37,326 nucleotides of DNA from NCBI RefSeq assembly GCF_028288185.1, contig NZ_JAQBOF010000026.1:1-37326 (forward strand), read 5' to 3'. A program made the translations under genes and the position numbers. Shown piece after piece: positions 1 through 6,257 of the stretch. The notes beneath the pieces were generated by a model. That model was not told the DNA's origin. It searched no databases and worked only from the letters and a program-made list of their open reading frames with translations. This stretch comes from Mucilaginibacter sp. (GTDB taxonomy: Bacteria > Bacteroidota > Bacteroidia > Sphingobacteriales > Sphingobacteriaceae). Positions within the stretch are counted from its first letter, which is position 1, and every line of letters begins with the position of its first letter.

Positions 1-120
1 GCGGAAACTACCATCTTCCATACGCTCAAACGTAGTTGATAAGATAATGGGTTGTATAACTGCCCCGGTTGTTTCATCGGTATGATTGCCCGCGTGTATG
101 GCAATGGTTTCTGTTTTCAT
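1..120 (-). CDS. Cystathionine gamma-synthase/lyase-type PLP enzyme, N-terminal 40 residues only (runs off the left edge)
   Basis: The reverse strand from the ATG at 120 reads MKTETIAIHAGNHTDETTGA and continues with an IQPIILSTTFER-type segment. This is the typical start of trans-sulfuration PLP enzymes (cystathionine gamma-synthase, cystathionine gamma-lyase, methionine gamma-lyase). Only the N-terminus lies in the window, so the PLP lysine and the substrate class cannot be judged. It has no stop or frameshift here, so it is probably the start of the intact gene. Two damaged copies of the same 5' end lie at 1032-1364 and 1975-2010. Family assignment is fairly safe; the exact reaction is not determined. 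Confidence 0.75.
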   Translation of the reverse strand, partial: MKTETIAIHAGNHTDETTGAVIQPIILSTTFERMEDGSFR

Positions 121-504
121 ATTGCAAACTTAACAGATTTGCAGTATTATCTGTAGGGATAAGGTGGGTTTCCTGGCAATGATTTAAAACCCATCGTTAA
201 AGTCTTGGCGATTTTTCACCCGCCATTGCCTGTACCCTCACAGGTAATCAGAAAATCAGGGAGGCTCTCTGTGAAGACATAGACAGCGGCGATAATTTTA
301 TAAATCTTAAGTACTCTTTTTTCCAGTAAAAAAAAACAAAAAAATGCAAAGTATATTAATTAAAATTTTCATTAACTTTATTGCACAATCATAAATTAGA
401 TCAACCAATTTTCGCGGCTTACGCTATAGGTTTATAATTGGAGGAAAATATGCCTAAACTAACTCTATATCACAATAAATTGCCTTTAACAGAAATAAAT
501 AACC
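121..504. other. Gene-free stretch between divergent genes, carrying a decayed REP-like repeat
   Basis: This 384-base gap separates the minus-strand PLP enzyme from the DUF4251 gene. It holds a degenerate paired-hairpin repeat (224-289), then AT-rich DNA that probably includes promoters for one or both genes, although no clean TTTG/TAnnTTTG pair stands out. A GGAGGA sequence at 440-445 precedes an ATG at 450 that opens a 39-codon frame overlapping the DUF4251 start. This is noted but not called as a gene. Confidence 0.5.
224..289. repeat. REP-like paired-hairpin repeat, degenerate copy
   Basis: It aligns along most of its length with the better preserved element at 26093-26154. It begins ccattgcctgta, has a middle containing atca-ga, and ends ctctgtgaagacatagacag. 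Both hairpin arms are recognisable (cctgt...acagg, and tctgtg-aaga-catAGA) but carry mismatches. Two copies 26 kb apart in unrelated intergenic regions indicate a dispersed genomic repeat rather than local duplication. Confidence 0.6.
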
Positions 505-1014
505 ATGAAAAATTTAAGAGGATTTTTGCTGCTGCTAATTATGGTATCAGCATTTGCTACAACAGTTAACGCACAAAAAAAAGATAAAAAAATGACCAGG
601 GACTCTATCCAGGCAGCAGCTGTGGAAAGACTTCTTATTTCAAAAAAATTTATATTTACTGCCGAATATGCATCTCCTGCACAAGGTGGAGGAATTTTAT
701 TAAATAGTTATTATTATCTGGAAATTACCCCGGATGTGGTAAGTTCAGTTCTTCCTTACTATGGTACCACTTATTCTGGTGGTGGCACCAGTGAAAGTAG
801 TATAAAACTTTCGACAAAAAATTTCGACTACTCTGGTGTTAAAACAGCAGCGGGCCACTGGTATGTTTCTATCAAGCCAAAAGATTCGACCACCGAACAA
901 GAGTTAGTGTTAGATGTTAAGAACGATGGCACTGCCAGTTTAGTGGTGCTCAGCAAAGGCCGTGGACGAATGAGTTATACGGGAATTATAGAGGCAAAAG
1001 AGGAGAGTAAATAA
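505..1014 (+). CDS. Secreted DUF4251-family protein
   Basis: This 169-residue protein starts with a clear signal peptide (MKNLRGFLLLLIMVSAFATT, cleavage likely after VNA-Q near residue 24), so it is exported. The body matches what is known of DUF4251 proteins of Bacteroidota: an N-terminal ALxxKxFxF-type strand (here LLISKKFIFTAEYA), a central YYYLEITPDVVSSVLPYYGTxYSGG segment, then a GxWYVSIKPKD strand and a C-terminal LVVLSKGRxxMSYTG strand. Members are small beta-rich periplasmic or outer-membrane-associated proteins of unknown function. It sits in the disturbed region between copies of a PLP-enzyme 5' end. The start is the first ATG before the signal peptide. The family call is from memory of the motif pattern and has not been searched. 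Confidence 0.8.
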   Translation: MKNLRGFLLLLIMVSAFATTVNAQKKDKKMTRDSIQAAAVERLLISKKFIFTAEYASPAQGGGILLNSYYYLEITPDVVSSVLPYYGTTYSGGGTSESSIKLSTKNFDYSGVKTAAGHWYVSIKPKDSTTEQELVLDVKNDGTASLVVLSKGRGRMSYTGIIEAKEESK

Positions 1015-1031
1015 TTAATGATACAGTCAGT

Positions 1032-1364
1032 TAGCTGTCAAACCTTAATACAACATCGCCCATCTTACCCTTTTTATCGGGCGTTATAATATGCGTACTC
1101 GGTTTTAACGATTGAAAAAACAGCCATTCCCCGCGGCATTGCCCGATGAAAAAGCCGCGGCATCAACACCACCCTCTAATTTAGCTAATACGTTTTCTAA
1201 CGATGTACGGTTAGGGTTTGCTGCCCGGCTATAAATATAACCTTAGCGGAAACTACCATCTTCCATACGCTCAAACGTAGTTGATAAGATAATGGGTTGT
1301 ATAACTGCCCGGTTGTTTTATCTGTATGATTGCCGGCGTGGATAGCAATGGTTTCTGTTTTCAT
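1032..1364 (-). pseudogene. Broken duplicate of the cystathionine gamma-synthase/lyase 5' region, fused at its end to a second gene fragment
   Basis: From the ATG at 1364 the reverse strand repeats the N-terminus seen at 1-120 almost base for base. One C is lost from a C4 run (gcccgg versus gccccgg near 1308), giving a frameshift, and a TAA follows the SFR codons near 1236. The sequence then goes on into regions missing from the left-edge copy: GYIYSRAANPNRTSLENVLA and EGGVDAAAFSSGNAAG, both classic for this PLP family. More one-base insertions follow near 1130. The last part (about 1090 to 1035) reads ITPDKKGKMGDVVLRFDS then stop, which resembles the N-terminal region of aldose 1-epimerases rather than the PLP enzyme. 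This looks like gene debris with at least three disabling changes. Confidence 0.8.
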
Positions 1365-1395
1365 GATAATTCAAGTTACCACAATAATTATAAAT
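1336..1395. repeat. Duplicated upstream segment, copy 1 (pairs with 1982-2041)
   Basis: About 60 bases shared with 1982-2041. They contain the first codons of the PLP-enzyme relic (minus strand) followed by catgataattcaa-ttaccacaataattataaata. Each copy lies 40-45 bases before one of two paralogous lipoprotein genes, so the relic, the spacer and the lipoprotein gene were duplicated together as one tandem unit. Confidence 0.8.
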
Positions 1396-1436
1396 ATCAA
1401 GCTAACTTTTTTTAATTTTACGATAATTATACAGCT

Positions 1437-1964
1437 ATGAAAATATCTCAACCTATACTTATTGCTTTGCTTATAGCAATAGCATTCACACTATCATGCA
1501 AGCAAAACGGAGCGTTAAACAGTCTAGATACAAGTTTTAATTCATGGAAATCTTACAAAGCCAGCGTAAATAATTCTTACGCCTACAACTATACCAAAAG
1601 TTTATCCACTGGTATTAGTACAATAACTACCATTACGGTGCAAAACGGAAAAGTAACCCAACGCGATTTTTTGGAATACAAATATGCTGTACCGCCCACC
1701 AGCAATATAGCCCTTAAAGATACATTAACCGCCTGGCATGAAACAGCCGCCGATTTGAGTACCCACACAGGGGCTTTGCCACTTTATACGTTAGACGATA
1801 TTTACGACCTGGCAAAAAACACATGGTTAAAAGTAAGTACTGCCAATAACAATGTTTATTTCGAGGCTAAGAATAACGGATTGATATCAACAGCCGGCTA
1901 TGTCACCAAGAATTGCGAGGACGATTGTTTTATTGGAGTAAATATTAGCAATATCAAGCCATAA
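1437..1964 (+). CDS. Lipoprotein resembling DUF6174 proteins, paralog 1
   Basis: This 175-residue exported lipoprotein has a hydrophobic leader and a lipobox ending LSC with the acylated Cys at residue 21. Visible blocks are WKSYKASVNNSYAYNY, ITVQNGKVTQRDF, LYTLDDIYDLAKN and NGLISTAGYVTKNC. The C-terminal pair C-x3-C (CEDDC) precedes FIGVNIS. The pattern of a Y-x-Y strand, then V-x-NGKV, then a TLDDIYD helix, then a product strand resembles DUF6174-type small lipoproteins. That is an inference from motif order. The gene at 2082-2612 is a clear paralog with the same lipobox position and the same Cys pair. The function is unknown; it is probably anchored in the periplasm or outer membrane. Confidence 0.8.
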   Translation: MKISQPILIALLIAIAFTLSCKQNGALNSLDTSFNSWKSYKASVNNSYAYNYTKSLSTGISTITTITVQNGKVTQRDFLEYKYAVPPTSNIALKDTLTAWHETAADLSTHTGALPLYTLDDIYDLAKNTWLKVSTANNNVYFEAKNNGLISTAGYVTKNCEDDCFIGVNISNIKP

Positions 1965-1974
1965 CTGTCTGCGA

Positions 1975-2010
1975 AGTTCCCGCGTATATGGCAATGGTTT
2001 CTGCTTTCAT
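1975..2010 (-). pseudogene. Third, minimal copy of the PLP-enzyme 5' end
   Basis: From an ATG at 2010 the reverse strand reads MKAETIAIYAGTS, matching the MKTETIAIHAGN start at 120 and at 1364, then loses similarity. Only about 12 codons survive, directly after the stop of the first lipoprotein gene. It is part of the duplicated block 1982-2041 and cannot make a functional enzyme. Confidence 0.75.
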
Positions 2011-2041
2011 GATAATTCAATTACCACAATAATTATAAATA
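1982..2041. repeat. Duplicated upstream segment, copy 2 (pairs with 1336-1395)
   Basis: Near-identical to 1336-1395 across the start of the PLP relic and the adjoining gataattcaattaccacaa tract, with a one-base difference in the spacer. It marks the boundary of the tandem duplication that created the second lipoprotein gene. Confidence 0.8.
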
Positions 2042-2081
2042 ATGAGGTAATATTTTTATATTTTTACTTAAACAAACCATT

Positions 2082-2612
2082 ATGAAATTCATAAAACTAC
2101 TAATGGTTGTTGCTACGGTATCGGTAACAATCTTATTATCATGTAAAAAAAGTGGTGCAAACTCCGATTTCGATAAAAGCTATGGAGCTTGGTTAGCTTA
2201 TAAGGCAAAAGTAAATGATACCTATGCTTATATTGCAATAAAAGGGGATCAATCAACTGTATACTCCGAGACAACGATCAAGGTTGTACAGGGTAATATC
2301 ACTACCCGAGATTTTTTTAATTACGAATACAAATACACCGCAGGTAACAATACTCCGACTAAAGTTTTGTCTGTAGAATGGCATGAAACAAGTAATAATA
2401 TAGGTACTCACGGTACAGACGCTGCAGATTTGTATACATTAGATGATATATATTACAGGGCTCAAAATATTTGGTTAAAGGCAGATAAGAGTAAAAATGT
2501 GGTGACCTTTGAGAGTAACAACAATGGTATGATATCAGTTGCCGGTTATACACCAAATACATGTAAGAGTGATTGCTTTATAGGCATCAATATCAAGTCG
2601 ATTACTAATTAA
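2082..2612 (+). CDS. Lipoprotein resembling DUF6174 proteins, paralog 2
   Basis: This 176-residue paralog of the 1437-1964 product is exported through a lipobox ending LSC with Cys at residue 21. It aligns throughout: YGAWLAYKAKVNDTYAY, IKVVQGNITTRDFFNYEYKY, VEWHETSNNIGTHG, LYTLDDIYYRAQN, NNNGMISVAGY and C-x3-C (CKSDC) before FIGINIKS. The shared WHET and LYTLDDIY motifs and the identical Cys spacing imply the same fold. The two genes are clearly diverged at the protein level, while their upstream segments are still very similar. Function is unknown. A word-repeat element begins about 40 bases after the stop. Confidence 0.8.
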   Translation: MKFIKLLMVVATVSVTILLSCKKSGANSDFDKSYGAWLAYKAKVNDTYAYIAIKGDQSTVYSETTIKVVQGNITTRDFFNYEYKYTAGNNTPTKVLSVEWHETSNNIGTHGTDAADLYTLDDIYYRAQNIWLKADKSKNVVTFESNNNGMISVAGYTPNTCKSDCFIGINIKSITN

Positions 2613-2650
2613 TTTATTCCCCATAACCCACCACTATTTTAAAAAACGAG

Positions 2651-2858
2651 GTGATTCACAAAAGTGATTCACTCAGATTTTTAAATTTTATAAAAATGAG
2701 ATAATTTACTAATTTACAATAAGTTAATTCTGTTGACCTCAAGTTTTGGTACTGATTCAGGGTGATTCATCCGCTTTCATCAAAGTTCTTATTATCAATA
2801 ATTTACAAGTAAAAAGTGATTCAGGTGATTCAAAGTGATTCACTTTTTGTGAATCACT
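2651..2858. repeat. Word-repeat element A: seven GTGATTCA octamers plus terminal perfect hairpin
   Basis: The octamer GTGATTCA occurs at 2651, 2664, 2762, 2816, 2825 and 2835, with the variant CTGATTCA at 2752. An inverted copy at 2850-2857 closes a perfect hairpin (stem 2834-2843 / 2849-2858, loop TTTTT). The spacers are AT-rich and contain ATTTACAATA at 2712-2721. The same skeleton, with a different octamer, is present at 26281-26468. No protein frame explains it. It lies between a lipoprotein gene and mqnE. Confidence 0.85.
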
Positions 2859-2910
2859 ACAATGCCTAAACTGATATTAAAAGTTACACCATCATTACAG
2901 TAACATTTGT

Positions 2911-2918
2911 TATTTTTG
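2911..2918 (+). promoter_or_regulatory. Bacteroidota-type -7 box for mqnE (TATTTTTG)
   Basis: TATTTTTG fits TAnnTTTG exactly and ends 15 bases before the ATG at 2934. No good TTTG -33 box is seen at the expected distance, where the DNA reads attacacc, so the promoter may be weak or assisted. Its position supports the start at 2934 over an upstream in-frame TTG at 2907. Confidence 0.5.
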
Positions 2919-2933
2919 CCAAAACATTTATTG

Positions 2934-4127
2934 ATGGGTGCTGAAAATAATTTACAAGTATTATTACAAGATCCGGGTTTATCTGCCGATTTAAAACATA
3001 TTGCCCAAAAAGTGTTTAGTCACGAGCGGATCACTTTTGACGAAGGCGTTGTACTTTTTGAAAAAGGGGAGTTAGGATACCTGGGCGTTTTAGCCAACTA
3101 CATCCGCGAGGAGCGCCACGGCGATAAGACTTACTTTAACCGTAATTTCCATATCGAGCCTACCAATCTGTGTGTTTACGATTGTAAGTTTTGCTCGTAC
3201 TCACGCCTGCTAAAGCAAAAGGAGCAGGGCTGGGAGTATACCATGGACGAAATGTTTGACATGGTTGTTAAGTATGATAATGAGCCGGTAACCGAAGTAC
3301 ATATTGTAGGTGGTGTATTACCACAATACGATGTGCCTTTTTATGTAGAGCTATTTCAACGCATAAAAGCACATAGGCCCGAATTACATGTAAAGGCATT
3401 AACCCCGGTTGAGTATCATTACATATTTAAGAAAGCTAAAATTGATTACGCCACCGGCATGAAAATGATGCTGGATGCCGGCCTGGAATCGATACCCGGT
3501 GGTGGTGCAGAGATTTTCCATCCCGAAATAAGAGAACAGATTGCCAAAGATAAATGTACCGCCGACCAATGGCTGGCGATACACGAGGAATGGCATAAGC
3601 TGGGCGCACGGTCAAACGCTACCATGCTATATGGCCATATAGAAGAGTATAGGCACCGTATAGACCATATGGATCGCTTGCGTCAGTTGCAGGATAAAAC
3701 AGGCGGTTTCCAAACGTTTATCCCGCTAAAGTTCCGTAACCAGGATAACCAGATGTCGCATGTGCCTGAATCGACAGTGGTTGAAGATCTGCGTAATTAT
3801 GCTATATCACGTATCTACTTGGATAACTTTGATCATATTAAGGCTTATTGGGCAATGATAAGCCGTACTACCGCACAGCTATCATTAAACTTTGGTGTAG
3901 ATGATATCGATGGTACGCTGGATGATACCACCAAAATATACTCGATGGCTGGTGCCGAGGAACAAAACCCGGGTATGAGCACCAAACAATTGGTTGAGCT
4001 AATAAAACAAGTTGGCCGTTACCCAATAGAACGTGACACATTATACAACGTAGTTACCGACTATAACGACTATCAGTTTGCTGAAGAGCCAAAACCGCAA
4101 TACTATAAATTACCAGTGATAAATTAG
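2934..4127 (+). CDS. mqnE: Aminofutalosine synthase MqnE (radical SAM)
   Basis: MqnE joins 3-enolpyruvyl-benzoate (the MqnA product) to the adenosine part of S-adenosylmethionine, giving aminofutalosine in the futalosine route to menaquinone. The 397-residue protein has the radical-SAM cluster motif C-x3-C-x2-C at Cys80, Cys84 and Cys87 (NLCVYDCKFCSYS). It also has a HIVGG segment, the IPGGGAEIF loop, an FIPLKFRN strand and a DGTLDD turn, as expected for MqnE/MqnC proteins. GGGAEIF and FIPLKF point to MqnE rather than MqnC. I chose the ATG at 2934 because a TAnnTTTG box sits just upstream, and starting earlier would place the start inside that promoter. The cofactors would be a [4Fe-4S] cluster and SAM, in the cytosol. 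mqnA lies two genes downstream; mqnB, mqnC and mqnD are not in the window. Confidence 0.92.
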   Translation: MGAENNLQVLLQDPGLSADLKHIAQKVFSHERITFDEGVVLFEKGELGYLGVLANYIREERHGDKTYFNRNFHIEPTNLCVYDCKFCSYSRLLKQKEQGWEYTMDEMFDMVVKYDNEPVTEVHIVGGVLPQYDVPFYVELFQRIKAHRPELHVKALTPVEYHYIFKKAKIDYATGMKMMLDAGLESIPGGGAEIFHPEIREQIAKDKCTADQWLAIHEEWHKLGARSNATMLYGHIEEYRHRIDHMDRLRQLQDKTGGFQTFIPLKFRNQDNQMSHVPESTVVEDLRNYAISRIYLDNFDHIKAYWAMISRTTAQLSLNFGVDDIDGTLDDTTKIYSMAGAEEQNPGMSTKQLVELIKQVGRYPIERDTLYNVVTDYNDYQFAEEPKPQYYKLPVIN

Positions 4128-4244
4128 TTCATTTGTTCACTGGTTGATTAGTTCATTGGCGATAGGATTGAGAATTTTAATATAACTATTGGTCTAACGT
4201 TCATGCAAATACCAATGAACAATTGAACTAATGAACCAATAAAC
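4127..4244. repeat. Octamer tandem element with inverted arms (4 + 4 units)
   Basis: The left arm is four contiguous 8-bp units: GTTCATTT, GTTCACTG, GTTGATTA and GTTCATTG (4127-4158). The right arm is four units CAATGAAC, AATTGAAC, TAATGAAC and CAATAAAC (4213-4244), the reverse-complement form. A 54-base spacer separates the arms. The first unit begins on the last base of the mqnE stop codon, and the last ends 4 bases before the next ATG, so it fills the whole intergenic gap. It could fold as a long imperfect stem. Confidence 0.8.
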
Positions 4245-4248
4245 TAAC

Positions 4249-4866
4249 ATGATAAAAACACTATACATAGTCCGCCACGGACAAACAGATCTGAATAAGC
4301 AGGGCATTGTGCAGGGAAGGGGTAGAGACACCGACCTTAATAATGAAGGCCGCAAGCAAGCAGATCTGTTTTACAAGGTTTATAAATCTGTTCCGTTTGA
4401 TAAGATTTATATATCAGAGCTTAAACGCACGCAACAAAGCATACAACAGTTTATTGACCTGGGTATTCCGTACGAAAAGTTATCCGGGCTGGATGAATTA
4501 GCCTGGGGTATCTACGAAGGCATGCCAAGTTCGCCCGAAACCAAGGCTGCCTTTTTAAAACTGATGCGCGATTGGGTTGGCGGTAAACTGGATAGCAAAT
4601 TTGAAAACGGCGAAAGCCCTAACGAAGTCAGGTTAAGACAAATAGAAGCCTTGCGCATCATAATGAGTCATACCGAGGAGGATAATGTACTTATCTGTAT
4701 GCATGGACGGGCAATGCGTTTATTGTTGTGCTTGCTCACCGGTAAACCGCTTACCGAGATGGATAGCTTCCCACACCAAAACCTGGTTTTATATAAAGTT
4801 ATCTTTGATGGAGAAAAATACCATATCGAAAGCTTTAGTAATGCAGACCATTTAAAACACGACTAA
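4249..4866 (+). CDS. Histidine phosphatase family protein (phosphoglycerate-mutase-like)
   Basis: This 205-residue cytosolic protein has the RHG signature near the N-terminus (YIVRHGQTDLN, phospho-accepting His10), a conserved Arg in SELKRTQQS, the acidic ELAWGIYEG segment that carries the general acid in this superfamily, and a second active-site His in the MHGRAM motif near the C-terminus. The fold is complete and the length is typical. The substrate cannot be told from sequence. It lies between mqnE and mqnA on the same strand, with 9 bases to mqnA, so it is probably co-transcribed with mqnA. A link to menaquinone synthesis is only suggested by position, since no phosphatase step is established in that pathway. 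Confidence 0.85.
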   Translation: MIKTLYIVRHGQTDLNKQGIVQGRGRDTDLNNEGRKQADLFYKVYKSVPFDKIYISELKRTQQSIQQFIDLGIPYEKLSGLDELAWGIYEGMPSSPETKAAFLKLMRDWVGGKLDSKFENGESPNEVRLRQIEALRIIMSHTEEDNVLICMHGRAMRLLLCLLTGKPLTEMDSFPHQNLVLYKVIFDGEKYHIESFSNADHLKHD

Positions 4867-4875
4867 CACACTTCT

Positions 4876-5619
4876 GTGAAAAAAATTAAAATATCAGCTG
4901 TAAGCTACACCAATACCAAGCCTTTTTTATACGGTATACAACATACCGACATCATTAACAAAATAGATCTTAGCCTTGATATCCCGGCAGATTGCGCCCA
5001 AAAACTAATTGATGACGAGGTTGATATTGGCCTTATCCCTGTTGCTGCTACGTTAAATTTACCTTATTGGGAAATTGTATCGGCTTACTGTATTGGGGCT
5101 GTTGGGGCCGTTAATTCGGTGTTTATATTTAGCAATTGCGATATACATGATGTAACCAAACTACAGCTTGATCCTGAATCGCGCTCATCTAATAACCTAG
5201 CCAGAGTTCTGTTAAAAAACTATTGGAAGATACAGCCCGAGTTAATCACCAATTCCACCGACTATTCAGTCGACAAAAATACAAACACCGCGTTTGTACA
5301 AATAGGAGACCGTACATTTGGTAAGAAAGATAAATACTCATTTGTTTATGACCTTGCCGAAGAATGGCAAAAGTTTACCGGCCTGCCATTTGTATTTGCC
5401 GCATGGATAGCCAATAAACCCATCCCGCAAGACTTTATTACCGAGTTTGATCAAGCATTAAAAAACGGGCTTGACCATAGGGCAGAGCTGCTTAAAGAAT
5501 TACCTGCAAGGGCCGATTTTGACCTGAAGGACTATCTGATGAACAGGCTTGATTTTGATCTGACCGAGGATAAGCGGAAGGCACTTTATCTTTTCCTGGA
5601 TTATTTAAAGGCACTGTAA
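4876..5619 (+). CDS. mqnA: Chorismate dehydratase MqnA (menaquinone, futalosine pathway)
   Basis: MqnA converts chorismate to 3-enolpyruvyl-benzoate, the first committed step of the futalosine pathway. The 247-residue product shows the family's start (ISAVSYTNTKPFLYGI), the DDEVDIGLIPVAA segment, the Ser-rich binding loop DPESRSSNNLARVL and the C-terminal YDLAEEWQKFTGLPFVFAAW block of the periplasmic-binding-protein-like fold. There is no signal peptide, so it is cytosolic. The start is a GTG at 4876, 9 bases after the histidine phosphatase stop; no in-frame ATG would preserve the conserved N-terminus. With mqnE upstream, the locus supplies the first two steps of menaquinone formation. Confidence 0.92.
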   Translation: MKKIKISAVSYTNTKPFLYGIQHTDIINKIDLSLDIPADCAQKLIDDEVDIGLIPVAATLNLPYWEIVSAYCIGAVGAVNSVFIFSNCDIHDVTKLQLDPESRSSNNLARVLLKNYWKIQPELITNSTDYSVDKNTNTAFVQIGDRTFGKKDKYSFVYDLAEEWQKFTGLPFVFAAWIANKPIPQDFITEFDQALKNGLDHRAELLKELPARADFDLKDYLMNRLDFDLTEDKRKALYLFLDYLKAL

Positions 5620-6222
5620 TTTAGTCTGCCGTAAAATATTTAATAAAACTAACCTGTAGTGGTTGTAAAGGCTATGCCTGTTAAAAGCCAGCCGGATAGT
5701 ATTAAAACCAACAACAACTTTCTATATACCACTTAGTACAGCCCAACGTTACCGGCATTGTAAAACTAAGTGCTCAGGATAAATTCGATTCAGACTTTAT
5801 TGCTAATATCCCGGCAAACTCAAAGGTAGGGCGTTGGCCAAGGGCAAGACTTATTACCGGATATTTTACAATAATAGCATCGGCTTTGTACCTAAGTGGA
5901 CGTTGTATATTAAGTAGTCTGTCCTTTTTCGTCTGTTTTTCTTAATTAAAAATATTGCTCCTATAAATAGGCCGGGGTTAAATTTAGTAACAATTTATAA
6001 AGTGCACAAAACTGCCTTTTTTTACTTCTTTACTGTCCTTTTTTTGTGTAAAAAACCAGTTACAAGGCTAAAAATGCACTTTTTGGTGATTTTTGAAATT
6101 GTAGATATTGTAATTTATACACTAAGTAGTTTTAAAATTTATAATTTAATATAAAATTCATGTTATAATTATAATATATTCATAAAAGTTTATTATAATT
6201 TTAATTAATGGCAAAACTGTAG
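5620..6222. other. Long gene-free stretch with possible gene remnant and CTGTCC-T-rich repeats
   Basis: About 600 bases between mqnA and the PepSY-like gene. From 5705 to 5943 one plus-strand frame is open but has no start codon. It includes NVTGIVKLSAQDKFDSDF and looks protein-like in its first half, so it may be a decayed gene end. At 5931-6070 the DNA carries CTGTCCTTTTT, CTGCCTTTTTTT and CTGTCCTTTTTTT words in an AT-rich setting. The last 100 bases are very AT-rich and hold the promoter of the next gene. No intact gene or RNA was recognised. Confidence 0.5.
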
Positions 6223-6230
6223 TACTTTTG
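6223..6230 (+). promoter_or_regulatory. Bacteroidota-type -7 box (TACTTTTG)
   Basis: TACTTTTG fits TAnnTTTG exactly and lies 27 bases before the ATG at 6258, giving a leader of roughly 20 bases. No TTTG is found 19-21 bp upstream. This placement argues against using the earlier in-frame start at 6228, which falls inside the box. Confidence 0.55.
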
Positions 6231-6257
6231 TTATCAATAATTAAAAATAAAAATACC

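Noticed and set aside
450..569. Small frame after a GGAGGA sequence overlapping the DUF4251 start (39 codons, begins MPKLTLYHNKL)
   Set aside because: It overlaps the real gene's signal-peptide region in another frame, and Bacteroidota do not depend on Shine-Dalgarno sites, so the GGAGGA is weak evidence.
2640..2870. CRISPR array as an explanation of element A
   Set aside because: The repeated word is only 8 bp, spacing is uneven (9 to 88 bp), no spacers of constant length exist and no cas gene is nearby.
2640..2870. Plasmid-type iteron replication origin
   Set aside because: No rep gene is adjacent, and the homologous element B lies in another chromosomal gap; an origin would not be expected twice in 24 kb.
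2871..2912. Short frame MPKLILKVTPSLQ before mqnE
   Set aside because: Thirteen codons with no recognised leader-peptide features, and its end lies at the mqnE promoter box, so it would not be on the mqnE transcript.
2907..2933. Upstream TTG start for mqnE
   Set aside because: It would place the start codon before or inside the TAnnTTTG box; the ATG at 2934 fits better.
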